Shown here: positions 12,830 to 22,391 of the stretch, piece after piece | Layout of the letters: the number at the start of each line of letters is the position of its first letter | How positions within the stretch are numbered: position 1 is the stretch's first letter | Origin: Allodiplogaster sudhausi | Lineage: Eukaryota > Nematoda > Chromadorea > Rhabditida > Diplogasteridae | DNA length: 64,000 nucleotides | Reading direction: 5' to 3' | NCBI GenBank assembly: GCA_945643635.1 | Contig: CALZFC010000045.1 | Coordinates: forward strand, 1,244,001 to 1,308,000 | The notes under the pieces: generated by a model | The model's database searches: none | Told to the model about the DNA's origin: nothing | Seen by the model: only the letters and a program-made list of their open reading frames with translations | Made by a program: the position numbers and the translations under genes

Positions 12830-13924
12830 AGCAGTGGAAGAAGGGGCTGAGAGCAGCTGAGTAGCGAAGCGAGCAGAGGGGGTAGAGAAAGCGCTCAGCC
12901 AGGAGATTAGGAAGAGGGTTCCCAGCACAAGACAGTCCACCTCCGACTAGGCAGCAGCTTCAGCACAATGTTGGCGCAGGTGGCGGGAGAGGGACGCGAG
13001 ATGTTCTTGAAGAGAACGCACTGAGACATCACGCCGAACGTCATGTCCGAGCACTCCTTCACAGTCACTGCAATTTAAATTTCCCGCCAACCCCACAAGG
13101 TCGATTACTGATTTCAAAGCGTATTGTAAATGTCGCTGTTCTTTGACGGCAGGACAACAATGATGAGATCACAGATGGTGCCAGTCTGCGTGTACTCGTT
13201 GAGGATGTCGCCGAAGAGGGCGATGATGTCATCCTTGGTTCGGCCGTACTTCACGAGGTCGGGCCACTGAGGGAACTGCAGCCCCGTCGCCGTCGCCTAG
13301 AATACTCAATGACTAGCAAGTTTTCCCGCTGGCCAACCAGAGCAATAAGCGAGTAGGCACGGCACATCGCGCGCAGGAAGAGCGACTGGTTGTCGAGGGA
13401 CCATGCTCCGTCTCGCGGCTGCACCACGGGGTCTTGGAAGGAGAAAATGGATTGGCGGGAAATTTTAATTTAAATAACCAGACAACGAACCTGCCGACGC
13501 ATGTTCTGGCCAAAGAGGAGATTGGGCGGCGGGAGGACGCGGCCGACGGGTTCGACCATCTGAGTGGAGAGGGAGAGGCAGAACTCGGCCAGGAAGGGGT
13601 CGCCAGTGAAGGACGCCTCGCCCACAAGGGCCTGGATGCGTGCCTCGCGCTGGCAAGCATCCACGGCCACGGCCTTAAATAGAAGGGAGGATGACGTCAT
13701 GTCATTCTATGCAATGTCAGTTGGGTTAAAAAAAAGTAACATGTATTCGACTCTTTCATTTGCGAGCACCAAAACCACCTACCCAACCCTGTTTTCTCAA
13801 GCAGTCAACAGTAGTATTAATTCCATGATTGTCAGCTGATATCAGAACATACCCGAATGATAGTGCCCGTTTGTTTCCCCGTCAGTCGCTTGTTGTACTT
13901 CTGGGGGACGTCAAGGACGCAAAC
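12830..13924 (-). pseudogene. Argonaute gene fragment (MID region)
   Basis: Reading right to left, exon 13924-13853 gives NKRLTGKQTGTIIR and exon 13673-13491 continues in frame with EARIQALVGEASF and GRVLPPPNLLFG. These match the linker-2/MID start of AGO-type Argonautes (KLTDNQTSTMIRAT and GRVLPPP in animal AGOs). A piece at 13418-13310 follows, then 13298-13110 ([15 protein letters not shown]) and about 13060-12930 ([22 protein letters not shown]). Before the last piece a TGA interrupts the frame and no phase-compatible splice sites exist. After NIVLK the frame shifts to [11 protein letters not shown]. The N-terminal, PAZ and catalytic PIWI parts are absent, so it cannot encode a slicer. 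It lies inside the Tc1/mariner-type element. Confidence 0.75.
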
Positions 13925-14023
13925 CTGAACAAGTTATTTTTACTTTGGCGGGAAATTTAAATTTTAACCTCAAGTGGATAGTAGATTAACATCCAAACCA
14001 AACAAGTTGTGCCACCAACTCAC

Positions 14024-14418
14024 CGAACATTCTGGGTGGGTTTCCACCTCTCACAAGAAAGCTCTCCGCTTTGTGAATCATCGACGGGAGGGTGGAGGAT
14101 GCTGATGCAAAGGTCGCGGTTCTACAAATACAAATGCAAATATACATGTACTCATGAAAAGAAAGACAGCAAGAGCAAGACAGCAAATGAACACACTAAC
14201 TTCATAGACGTTCGGATGCCAGACTTTCGTGATGAACTTAACACTTGGCAGCGAGTACGGATAGTTGGCAGGAAACCGGATGGTGGCCTTTAAGTAGCCG
14301 CCCTCGCAAAGAAAAAACACTCCTTACAAATGCCGACGTTCCACACAAAAAGATTGTCTTCGCTGACCTCGATGACGAACCCCTAAATTGGTTTCGACTG
14401 CAAACTCCGCAATTCCAT
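14024..14418 (-). pseudogene. CDC34/UBE2R-type ubiquitin-conjugating enzyme fragment
   Basis: From 14418 leftwards the frame reads MELRSLQSKPI, a TAG, then GFVIEVSEDNLFVWNV. It continues after a frameshift and a deletion of about ten codons as EGGYLKATIRF (near 14300) and FITKVWHPNVYE. A normally spliced exon (about 14126-14024) follows with CISILHPPVDDSQSGE and ERWKPTQNVR. The acidic-loop-containing CISILHPPVDD segment is diagnostic of the UBE2R/CDC34/ubc-3 group of E2 enzymes. The expected following part (TILLSVISLLNEP) is missing; Argonaute sequence begins within about 100 bp. Stop, frameshift and truncation make it a dead fragment. Confidence 0.8.
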
Positions 14419-14576
14419 CGATTCCACATTTACTTCTAGAAGAAAGTAGAGTGAATTAAAGTAACAGATACAACAGCCAACTGACCTTCAGAGCAGTGGA
14501 AGACGTTAAGCAGAGGCAGAGAGAAGCTGAGTGTTGAGAGGAGGAACAGGCTGCATCGCCGCCGGAAGAAAGCGGG

Positions 14577-14607
<31 letters not shown>

Positions 14608-15185
14608 CGAACCTGTAGGGGGAGGCTTCCTGGTAGAAGAGGACGCGGCAGCAACAGCATGATCTCTATCTATAAACAGAAGGAAGGTTATAGAAAAAAT
14701 ATCGCATCTACAAGCCGGTAAAAATTCGGTACTTTTCGACTATCACTACCCCAGCGAGCCCCCAAAAATGTTCACATATATCGTAAGCATTCTTTAAAAA
14801 AATATACAGATTAACAACTCGCCAAACCTTTCAGAGACCCTCGCCAGCTGCCAAAGACGAGCAGACGCTGCTCAACAGCAGCAGAGAACACTTACGTAGC
14901 CTTCAAACTTTTCAACTTATATCACTTCGCAAAACAAATATAAGACACTTCCAGCGGTACATCATAGCATTTCCCATGCTACCTACAACAATCGGCAGGG
15001 TCCTTGTCGCGAAATATGCATATTCCAACAAAATTTAAAAGAAAATAACAACAACATAACGCGCAAAACACAAATTCGGACGGCTGATGTAATCAGCAAA
15101 ACCAGCCCTTCAACCTTCTTGCATTTCATTTATTTAAAAAAAATACGTGGTCTTGTTACATGCTTCACAAAACTGTAGCTTTTGC

Positions 15186-15423
15186 AATTTTTCAGCATAT
15201 TTTTGAAAACGGTCTTCACAGTTGTAATCTCCATGGTCGAAATAGGCAAAATTCACCAAAAGCATGCAATTTTTCACACCAAATGTTGAAACTGCACGGG
15301 ACAGATCCTTAAGAAGCAAAGCGCTGTGCCAACTTAAATGCAATATTATGAGATCCCAGCCATTTCAGCATATTTTTGAAAACGGTCTTCACAGTTGTAA
15401 TCTCCATGGTCGAAATAGGTAAA
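15186..15423. repeat. Direct repeat beside the right TIR
   Basis: About 55 bp starting CAGCATATTTTTGAAAACGG occurs at about 15189-15246 and again at about 15365-15420. The second copy is part of the right terminal inverted repeat, so part of the TIR was duplicated inwards. Confidence 0.75.
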
Positions 15424-15538
15424 CTCCTACGCGAAATGGCACGAAAATGCGTATTCAGCGCGCTATTAGAGTTTGTATTATTTATATTAATACTATTAAT
15501 ACTATTAATACCGGACCCAACAATGTTGAGCGGGACTG

Positions 15539-15921
15539 TATGTATCTATACAATTTGTTCGAAAGTTGCACCTCCGTCTACTCTCCTGGTCTGTTCATAG
15601 ATATTCGCGTTCTCAAAAAAAGTCCAAAATTATGTAACCCACCCCCGCTGCCTCTCTTATTCTTCTACCTACACTCTACCTCCGAACGAGGAACGTGGCC
15701 TCCCATCTGTCCGTGCGCGCCGAGAGGATATGGAATTTTTTCTGAACCGTCGCTTCATTTTCGGACATAAGATATCCTCCCGCTCCCCACAGTATTTTAA
15801 TTTTTTTTTAAATTATCCTCTCTTTTGTTATAACCCTTGTCTGTGTACAGCGTACGCCTCCATTCCTTTTTTTAAACTCCATTGCTAGAACTTGCTCCCT
15901 TCCCAATCTCCTAATATTCTA
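15539..15921. other. Intergenic, nothing recognised
   Basis: Short spacer between the Tc1/mariner-type element and the next MITE, pyrimidine-rich on the plus strand. No exon-like frame. Confidence 0.5.
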
Positions 15922-16447
15922 TTAAAGGAGCATGAAACCCATTCTTTTTATCACTTAAGCTATTACACGAGTCAGTCTATGCCCTTCATGCGAACACTTC
16001 TGCAAAGTAAAAAGGTTCAAAAATACAGCATTCGTGAGAAATCTACATATAAAAAATGTGCCTGTATCAGGGAAATCTTTGGTGCTGTACGATATATTTC
16101 TGTTCTTTGTATGTTAAGAATCAAATTTAACTCCAGGATATTCACAACCGGCCTGTAGGCGAGAAAATATTTTTTAAACATCATCTCTTGCATTGTCGAA
16201 ATAAATGAAAACAGCTATTTCCAGTCCTTTTTTTCTCTGTTCGTTTGTAATTCTGCGATGATTCCCGGGGAAATATCGAAATTCCGAAAAAAAATTTCAC
16301 GATCAAAATTTTTCGAAAAGTTTTTACTAGTCCGTGTGCACTGTTTTTCAGTGCAAATATTATAATAAAAGTGAATTGAATTACAGTATCTCGGATGATT
16401 CTACAGGGTTTTCCGCGTAGGAGTTTTGGGTGTTCATGCTCCTTTAA
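15922..16447. mobile_element. TTAA-flanked MITE (AAGGAGCATGAA type)
   Basis: The left end reads TTAAAGGAGCATGAAACCCA and the right end is its inverted counterpart, TTAAAGGAGCATGAACACCC on the minus strand. Both ends carry TTAA, the target site of piggyBac-like elements. No coding capacity is visible in 526 bp. Confidence 0.6.
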
Positions 16448-16791
16448 CATATTATATTACTCATGCTATCGCCTACACATTTTCTTCTTCAATGCATCTA
16501 CTTTTTTAGAGCAGGCAAGCTCATGAGTTGACATGTCCATAGTCACAATTTCAATTTTTGCGTCAGGGAGATACCCATTGAAGTCATGTCTTTTTTTACT
16601 ACGCACGCCGCACTGTCCATATTAAATCATTTTTGACATGTTAACTACGTCGGCCTCTTACAAATTGTAATCTATTTCTTCAATTTTCCTTTATATCTCT
16701 AATACGCGCAAGAATACGAATCCCGCTTACGTTAATTAAGACACTTTCGAACATTACTAGTGATCGTTATTCTCAATAGCTCACATGGTTA
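16448..16791. other. Intergenic, nothing recognised
   Basis: AT-rich spacer between two MITEs. No feature recognised. Confidence 0.5.
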
Positions 16792-16799
16792 CTGGGTTC

Positions 16800-17204
16800 C
16801 AGAGCTGCACGCGGCCCGGGCCGGCCCGGGCCGGGCAGGGCCGGGCCCAAGCTAGGGCCCTCCCTTTAGGGCCGGCCCTGGGCCCGAATGGGCCCGATTT
16901 TCAAAAATTTGCAAACAAACATGCTTATGACAGAACGAATTCTTATTGCTAATGCATAATATTGTAGCTCGGGGGTTGTATTCCTCTTCAGAATGAAGTA
17001 AATGAGAAGCCTTGTAAACGGCAAGCTAGAAGAAAAAAATTTTCGCTAAGAAAATTACGAATTAGAAATTGAAATCAGATGTATTTGAAAATCGGGCCGG
17101 ACCGGGCCGGCCCGGGCCCAAAATTCCAGGGCCCTAAAACGGCGGGCCGGGCCGGGCCGAGATTTTGGGCCGGCCCAAAAAATTTGGGCCCGCGTGCACC
17201 TCTG
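16800..17204. mobile_element. hAT-type MITE with GGCCCGG arrays, copy 1
   Basis: The element begins CAGAGCTGCACGCG and ends CGCGTGCACCTCTG, imperfect TIRs of hAT type. It is flanked by an exact 8-bp target duplication CTGGGTTC (16792-16799 and 17205-17212), the size made by hAT transposases. Both arms are dense arrays of GGGCC/GGCCC words (about 16812-16895 and 17090-17190), so the element is nearly self-complementary. The middle is AT-rich and non-coding. Confidence 0.9.
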
Positions 17205-17626
17205 CTGGGTTCTTCATTTGAATGCCAACTCTACCCGCTGATTATGGCTTGTACCGCTTACTTTTTCGCTTTAGCCAAATTAAGCCCACTTAATCCTGAA
17301 TGCGAGTTTGGTCAAAAGTGTCAGAGACGTCCTCTACATCGTTGAGTTCATTATCATCTGTCGCAACTGGAGGAGCGAGTTCAGCAGTCCCTTCTACAAA
17401 CTATTCCTCTTCCATGGAATCGTGGTATTAAAATTAACTTAAATGAAAATTAGCCAGTTTACCTTTAAGCACTTCCAGGACATAATAAGTGTCGCAGTGT
17501 TCACGGTTGCATATCTGATCCCACTTACTCCGCTCATCAATGAGATTGTGTTAGGAAACACCACTGTCACAGTCCTCTGCATTAAGTAAGTCGAGTTTAT
17601 CTGTACATAATTATGTATGTAAATCT

Positions 17627-17827
17627 TTAAAGGAGTGGGATCACCGAAAAATATTAAATGCAGGTTCGAATTGCCGAGTCTCCGTGTGATTCCTCACTCT
17701 CATTCTCGCGTGCTATTTCGCAGACCGCACAAACCCGCTGCGTGAAAATAGCACGCGAGAATGACAGTGCGAAGGGCCGCTGCAATTTGAAATATCACAT
17801 AATATTTCGGTGATTACCCTCCTTTAA
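17627..17827. mobile_element. TTAA-flanked MITE (stem-loop family), copy 1
   Basis: Left end TTAAAGGAGTGGGATCACCG, right end its inverted match CGGTGATTACCCTCCTTTAA. The inner part is a long inverted repeat around TCATTCTCGCGTGCTATTT. A second member with the same layout, in the opposite orientation, is at 22677-22839. It lies in intron 2 of receptor copy 4. Confidence 0.8.
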
Positions 17828-18762
17828 AACTCTCTAAAAACTCAAAAACCTCTATGGCACAACTGACATATATATTCTCTCTAGTAAGGCATCACGAAGT
17901 AAGCACTGAAAGAAATATACATGGGCAATATTTTCATGTTTGTTAATATATATTTGCAGGCTTTCATTTTACATCACAGGCTTTCAGTACTGCCTTGGTA
18001 CTGCTGTGGCTGCAAGCCGATACCTTGCTGTTCTACATCCGAGGAAAATCAGTGTAGCTTTTTTTCATATTCGGCCTATATTTCGTGTTACGAGCGTCTG
18101 AGTACGATTCTTCTCTGTTAGTTGCAGCACCGCTTCGTCGTGTATGCCATGATTGCATCTTGCCTTCTTCCTATCGCAACCTCATGGCCGATTTGGATCG
18201 TCGAATTGGAATTCGAACCGTTTAGTGACAGTGACGCTGTTCTCTACGTCGCGCAAACCCTATCATCATTGCCCTTTGTCAGTACTCAAAGCTGAAATTA
18301 ATGCTTAAATCGAAAAAATTTTTTACAGGCGCAGAACCTGAAATTTTTCTTATCGTGGTTAATAATCTCGCTGACCATGTCGACCACTGCGGTTCTCTAC
18401 GCGAGGACTGTTCTTGATAATAATTTATTACACCATTGAATATATGATGCGACCACACGTGATATTTAAAACCGCGAAACCATTAGAAAAAAATCCTTGT
18501 AAGTTCAGAGAAAGAATTGTGCAGAGAGCAACACTACTGTGAATCGAGATTAAAGCACTTGGGGGGAAGGGGAGGGGGGAAGGGATGACTACCACCGCCA
18601 ACACTCCACTCCAGGGGGTGCCAAACCCTGGCCTCGTCTTGCCAGCAAAGACGGAATCAGTTGGAGCAGACTGATTTATACATACACTTGAGGTGAGAGT
18701 GCATGGGCAGAGCGAAGACGGCGTAGCCATGGGGAGAAAAATTAGGGGATAGAGAATAGATA

Positions 18763-21555
18763 TCAAATACCAGATACACTTACAATACTAGGTAAAGCGA
18801 GTAAGTTAAGCTTACTTAGACGACTCTTAGCAGATAATAGAGAAGGTGCAGAAACAAACTCAGCTGGGAGTGACATGTACCATCTAGCAGAACGAAAAGC
18901 AAACGAATGAAATACAGGGTCTCGTCTTGTCATTGGTATATAAAAGCTAAAAACAGATGTTCTACCTGAGCAAGGTCTAAAAACATAGAAGGCGGAAATA
19001 GGAATATCTACGAGCCGGTTCATTATCTTAAAGCACATTAGAATGTCGATTGCTACCCGCCTTCGATAAAGAGAGAGAAGCGAGAATGACTGAAGCCTAG
19101 TCTGATAATCAGGAATACTAGAGAACGAGATAAAACCATTAGAACATCTAATAAAAAGAAGACGACTGAAAACCTTTTGTACACGTTCAACTGATCTAAT
19201 AAAAGTAACCTTATATGGAGACCAAACAGAGCAACCAAATTCGACAATAGGTAAAACAAAGCATTTAAAGCATCTTAAATAAGGAGAAGAGGTGGAGCAT
19301 TTTAAGATTCTGAACAAGGCATACACAACTTTAAGAGCCTTTTTAATCGTCATATCAATGTGAAACTTGAAAGAGAGACTTTGATCAAAATACACACCTA
19401 AGTCTCGAACCGGCTCAGAATTAACAGGAAAAGAAATATCAGTCGAGAGAGACAGAGAGTTCAAAGAGTGAAAGACAGTGTAGGGCAATTTTGGGTTATT
19501 TTTTCCGAGGTGTAAAACGCTGCACTTTTTGTGTGCAACATCTAGCTGCCATTTTGAGCAGTACTTTTGGATTACCAATGTAGAAACAGATAACTGAGAG
19601 TGAACGAGGGACTGTGAAAGTGGATCAAATGAGGCAAAAAGCTTAAAATCGTCAGCAAAGAGTACTGGTTTTACCGTTCCAAGATGCATCAGATCTTGTG
19701 GTAGATCCGAGAGATAGATGCTAAAGAGAAGAGGGGACGAAACCGCTCCCTGGGGAACTCCTGAGCTTGCTAAGAAGCTGTCAGAAAGAGAGCCGTTTTC
19801 CTTTACCAGAAATGAACGATTATTCAGAAATGCTCTAAACCAGTTTAGAAGTTGTCCTCTAATTCCCAGTCTTTCAAGTTTGAAAAGCAATTTAGGAATA
19901 GGAACCTTATCGAATGCCTTAGCTAGATCATAATAAAGCACATCAACCGAGCGATTATTATTCGTTTCTCTTAACCACGTCTGTATTGTAACAAGTAAAT
20001 TGGAGATTACAGATCTGCGCTCTCTGAAGCCATGCTGGCAATCAGGCAGTATAGAATGATGCTTGCACCAATTGGATAGCTTGTACTTAATACATCTCTC
20101 CATGACCTTAGCGGGGGCAGGTGAGATTGTAATAGGGCGGAAGTGGTCAGGGGCTGATGGAGTGGGGACCTTATTGATAGGAATAACTACACCTTCTTGC
20201 CACTTGGATGGAACCGAGCCTAAAGTCAGAGAGAAATTGAAAATAAAACTCAATGGTTCAGAAAGTACATATGCGCACTTCTTGAAAACAATAGGTGGAA
20301 TTAAATCTGATGGTAGGCTGCAAGAAGACTTAAGACGCTTTAAGAAATAGGCTACTTGCTGGGGCATAATAATAAACTTAGGCAAAGATTCAGAAATATG
20401 TCTGTAAAACTCATGGGTATTTCCATCATCAGTAGTAAATACACTTGTAAAGAAGGAAGCAAGTGCGTTGTCCTTTTCATAGTCAGACGTTAAAATGTGA
20501 CCATTACAACTAAGAGTGCCAATTCTAGGAGAGCGTTTAAGACACGACGAGACAAAATAGAGTAAGCCTGATTTAGATGAGATAAGGCGGGATTCACAGT
20601 TACGAGAATACTTATCAATTTCTCTACGAAGTTTTACGCATACACGATTATATTCTACTCGTACCGGGCTGCAATTCAGTTTGGTGAAAAGAAAATTCTT
20701 GTGCCTATGAAGGGAACGAATGTGAGGAGGGTAAGCATCTGAAGGAGCTAGAGTACGTTTATAAGGAGTACATTCAGAAAGAAAGAATTTAAGAGGCTCA
20801 ATAAGGCGGCTATAGAGATCATCGATATCATGAAACTCGTCAAAACAGGCAATCCAATCAACAGATGCAATATACGCGGAAAGCTTATCAAAGTCACAGC
20901 GCCCATAGTCAAAGGTAGGCAGAAAAAGAGGGAAACTCTGTGCGAAGGACAAACTGAAAGAAACCGAAGAGTGATCTGAGGTTGAAAAAGGAGCACCAAC
21001 AACACAATCGGAAATAACGCCCGGAGAAGATGCAACTATATCAAGAATATTAGCATTTAGCGTGGGAAACTTCACATGTTGAATAAAACCTAAATTAGAT
21101 AAGAGATCTACTAAACATTTTGCCTGACCACGGCAAGAAGGCAGGTCTTTCCAGTCTAGCGGAAGGTTAAGATCACCACATAAAACTGAAGAATACGGGA
21201 CAGATAATAGATCCGAGAGGACTTCGAAAAGCAGATCATTCGCAGAAGAACTTGTATTCGGTGGCCTATATACTAAAACAATGCGCAAGAGATCATGGCC
21301 ACAAGGGGAGTGCAAGTCAACAGCAAGAATATCATAATTTAAGGAAGTTCGGAATGAAACAGAAGAGATAGCAATAGATTGATCGGAAATTATAGCTACA
21401 CCGCCGCCTCTCTTAGAAGAACGATCTACACGGAAGATATTATAAGGCAAATTGCCGACAATTTCAGAATCAACTATTTTAGAGCTCAGCCAAGTTTCAC
21501 AGATAAGAAGAAGCTTTGGACGGAAGATAGCCAAGTAAGCATGTAAGTCAGACAA
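18763..21555 (-). CDS. LINE ORF2 protein: AP endonuclease and reverse transcriptase
   Basis: A single uninterrupted frame encodes 930 residues from the first Met and stays open about 15 codons further upstream (FNSRSIVNKLSDL, typical of the endonuclease start). The apurinic-like endonuclease occupies residues ~1-210: ETWLS near 21, GDLNLP near 126, SDHSSV near 192. The reverse transcriptase follows at residues ~430-700: YYDLAKAFDKVP, SGVPQGAVSSPLLF and the catalytic FADD near 632-635 in place of the commoner YADD. The C-terminal ~200 residues include a Cys-containing segment. It would nick genomic DNA and copy its own RNA by target-primed reverse transcription. The lack of stops suggests recent activity. 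Clade within CR1/Jockey is not resolved. Confidence 0.92.
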   Translation of the reverse strand: MSDLHAYLAIFRPKLLLICETWLSSKIVDSEIVGNLPYNIFRVDRSSKRGGGVAIISDQSIAISSVSFRTSLNYDILAVDLHSPCGHDLLRIVLVYRPPNTSSSANDLLFEVLSDLLSVPYSSVLCGDLNLPLDWKDLPSCRGQAKCLVDLLSNLGFIQHVKFPTLNANILDIVASSPGVISDCVVGAPFSTSDHSSVSFSLSFAQSFPLFLPTFDYGRCDFDKLSAYIASVDWIACFDEFHDIDDLYSRLIEPLKFFLSECTPYKRTLAPSDAYPPHIRSLHRHKNFLFTKLNCSPVRVEYNRVCVKLRREIDKYSRNCESRLISSKSGLLYFVSSCLKRSPRIGTLSCNGHILTSDYEKDNALASFFTSVFTTDDGNTHEFYRHISESLPKFIIMPQQVAYFLKRLKSSCSLPSDLIPPIVFKKCAYVLSEPLSFIFNFSLTLGSVPSKWQEGVVIPINKVPTPSAPDHFRPITISPAPAKVMERCIKYKLSNWCKHHSILPDCQHGFRERRSVISNLLVTIQTWLRETNNNRSVDVLYYDLAKAFDKVPIPKLLFKLERLGIRGQLLNWFRAFLNNRSFLVKENGSLSDSFLASSGVPQGAVSSPLLFSIYLSDLPQDLMHLGTVKPVLFADDFKLFASFDPLSQSLVHSQLSVSTLVIQKYCSKWQLDVAHKKCSVLHLGKNNPKLPYTVFHSLNSLSLSTDISFPVNSEPVRDLGVYFDQSLSFKFHIDMTIKKALKVVYALFRILKCSTSSPYLRCFKCFVLPIVEFGCSVWSPYKVTFIRSVERVQKVFSRLLFIRCSNGFISFSSIPDYQTRLQSFSLLSLYRRRVAIDILMCFKIMNRLVDIPISAFYVFRPCSGRTSVFSFYIPMTRRDPVFHSFAFRSARWYMSLPAEFVSAPSLLSAKSRLSKLNLLALPSIVSVSGI

Positions 21556-21681
21556 TTTATTGACAATGCTACGAGAATTGAAAAGAACACATTGAAGCGA
21601 GGAGGACCCTTGCGCGCCTAGTTTCCCTGTTCACTCGGAGAGGCATCCATTTCATTACCAGCTGTACCCTTGGCATTGCCC

Positions 21682-21929
21682 TCACTTGGGTTGGCGGGAG
21701 GAAGAGGAGGCGGCAGAGTGACTCGAACCCGACCTGGGATGTCGACTCTCATCCCTGTACACAACCCATCCGGCGTTCTTATCACTCTTGTTAAGAGAGG
21801 CTGCATGGGCACGCATCTGGTTCCATTTCTGTCTCTCCTCCAATGTCATGCTGCGCCTCACATAAACACTCTGCCACTGGGGTTGCTCCCGGAGGAGCCG
21901 CCCATTCCTCAAGGCAGTCAAGAGATGGA
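21682..21929 (-). pseudogene. LINE ORF1 C-terminal remnant
   Basis: The frame reads NGRLLREQPQWQSVYVRRSM, then TLEERQKWNQMRAHAASLN and GWVVYRD. This resembles the R..LR......V.V..D.T..ER...........LN segment at the C-terminus of ORF1 in many invertebrate LINEs. It ends 5' to ORF2 and is cut off at the insertion junction, so ORF1 is incomplete. Confidence 0.6.
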
Positions 21930-22391
21930 GATGCGACGGAGCGCACATGGGGTTTCACGGCTCGCGGAAGTGGAACGGCTCGTCTACGTCGGCATTGGAC
22001 AGTTCCTAGTCGACATCGTCTTCTTCATCGACCAGGTTCGTAAGCAGTCTGAAAGCTAGAATGATAAGAATCAGTGTTCTAGCTGATAAAGACGCTTATT
22101 CCATTGTCTCTTCCAACTCGCTATGCCTCCGCAATTCTCGTCAACGAGCTGTGCAGCTTCTGTCCAGCTGTTTTCCTCATATTCGCCAGCAAACGGATCC
22201 GAGAAGTTGCTGTTTCTTTTCTTTAATTTACACATCTCCTCGTTTTGCTGACTATGTTTATAGTAGTGTTTATGTACATTTTTCAGAAAGTATACTGCAA
22301 CAGAGTTATCAAACGCATCATGGCGCAAGCGGTTTCCTGTAATATCTCTCAAACTTCACTTTCAACGAGGGACAATCGTTCTAATCAATAG

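Larger units (their letters stand above)
11203..15538. mobile_element. Pack-type Tc1/mariner-like element carrying gene fragments
   Basis: The two ends are inverted repeats of about 205 bp that match at nearly every base: CAGTCCCGCTCAACATTGTT from 11203 and its reverse complement ending GAGCGGGACTG at 15538. Both are flanked by TA, the target duplication of Tc1/mariner elements. The 4.3 kb interior has no transposase. It contains a nested ~360 bp inverted repeat, a fragment of an Argonaute gene and a fragment of a CDC34/UBE2R-type E2 gene, both on the minus strand, plus unrecognised sequence at 12433-12830 and 14440-15180. Capture of unrelated host gene pieces inside non-autonomous TIR elements is known as the Pack-TYPE arrangement. 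That these pieces were captured, rather than left by a nested duplication, is inference. Confidence 0.75.
18417..21929 (-). mobile_element. CR1/Jockey-superfamily LINE, 5'-truncated, inserted in a receptor exon
   Basis: The insertion carries a long ORF2 on the minus strand, an ORF1 remnant at its right end and a ~340 bp 3' untranslated region ending near GGTGTAATAAATTATTATC (18417-18440 on the minus strand). Both outer junctions fall in exon 5 of receptor copy 4. The flanks left over (CTTG on the left, ATGCGACGG on the right) restore the family sequence almost exactly. The 5' end stops inside ORF1, as is usual for incomplete reverse transcription. No clear target-site duplication is seen. Confidence 0.85.
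17333..22391 (+). pseudogene. Srv/Srg-like chemoreceptor pseudogene split by a LINE, copy 4
   Basis: Exon 1 keeps only its 3' part (17333-17424, ICRNWRSEFSSPFYKLF); the start and TM1 are eroded. Exons 2-4 are clean at 17479-17585, 17960-18053 and 18122-18277. Exon 5 starts at 18329, stops at YARTVL (18415), and resumes at about 21930 as MRRSAHGVSRLAEVE through FFIDQ (22035), with a LINE between. Exon 6 (22083-22205) has an in-frame loss of three codons. Exon 7 is 22287-22391, ending in TAG. Apart from the 5' erosion and the insertion the frame is intact, so the LINE probably arrived recently. The intron after exon 5 begins with GT. Confidence 0.85.

Noticed and set aside
13300..13320. 17-bp GT...AG micro-intron in the Argonaute fragment
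   Set aside because: It would restore the frame, but no animal is known to splice introns this short and other lesions nearby already make the copy dead.
13313..13660. 115-codon minus-strand frame
   Set aside because: Off-frame reading across Argonaute-like exons; the conserved residues lie in another frame.
16804..17190. GGCCCGG tracts as a CpG-island promoter
   Set aside because: They form the arms of an inverted-repeat element with an 8-bp target duplication, so they arrived by transposition.
19718..20350. Plus-strand frames inside the LINE
   Set aside because: Antisense shadows of the 930-residue ORF2.
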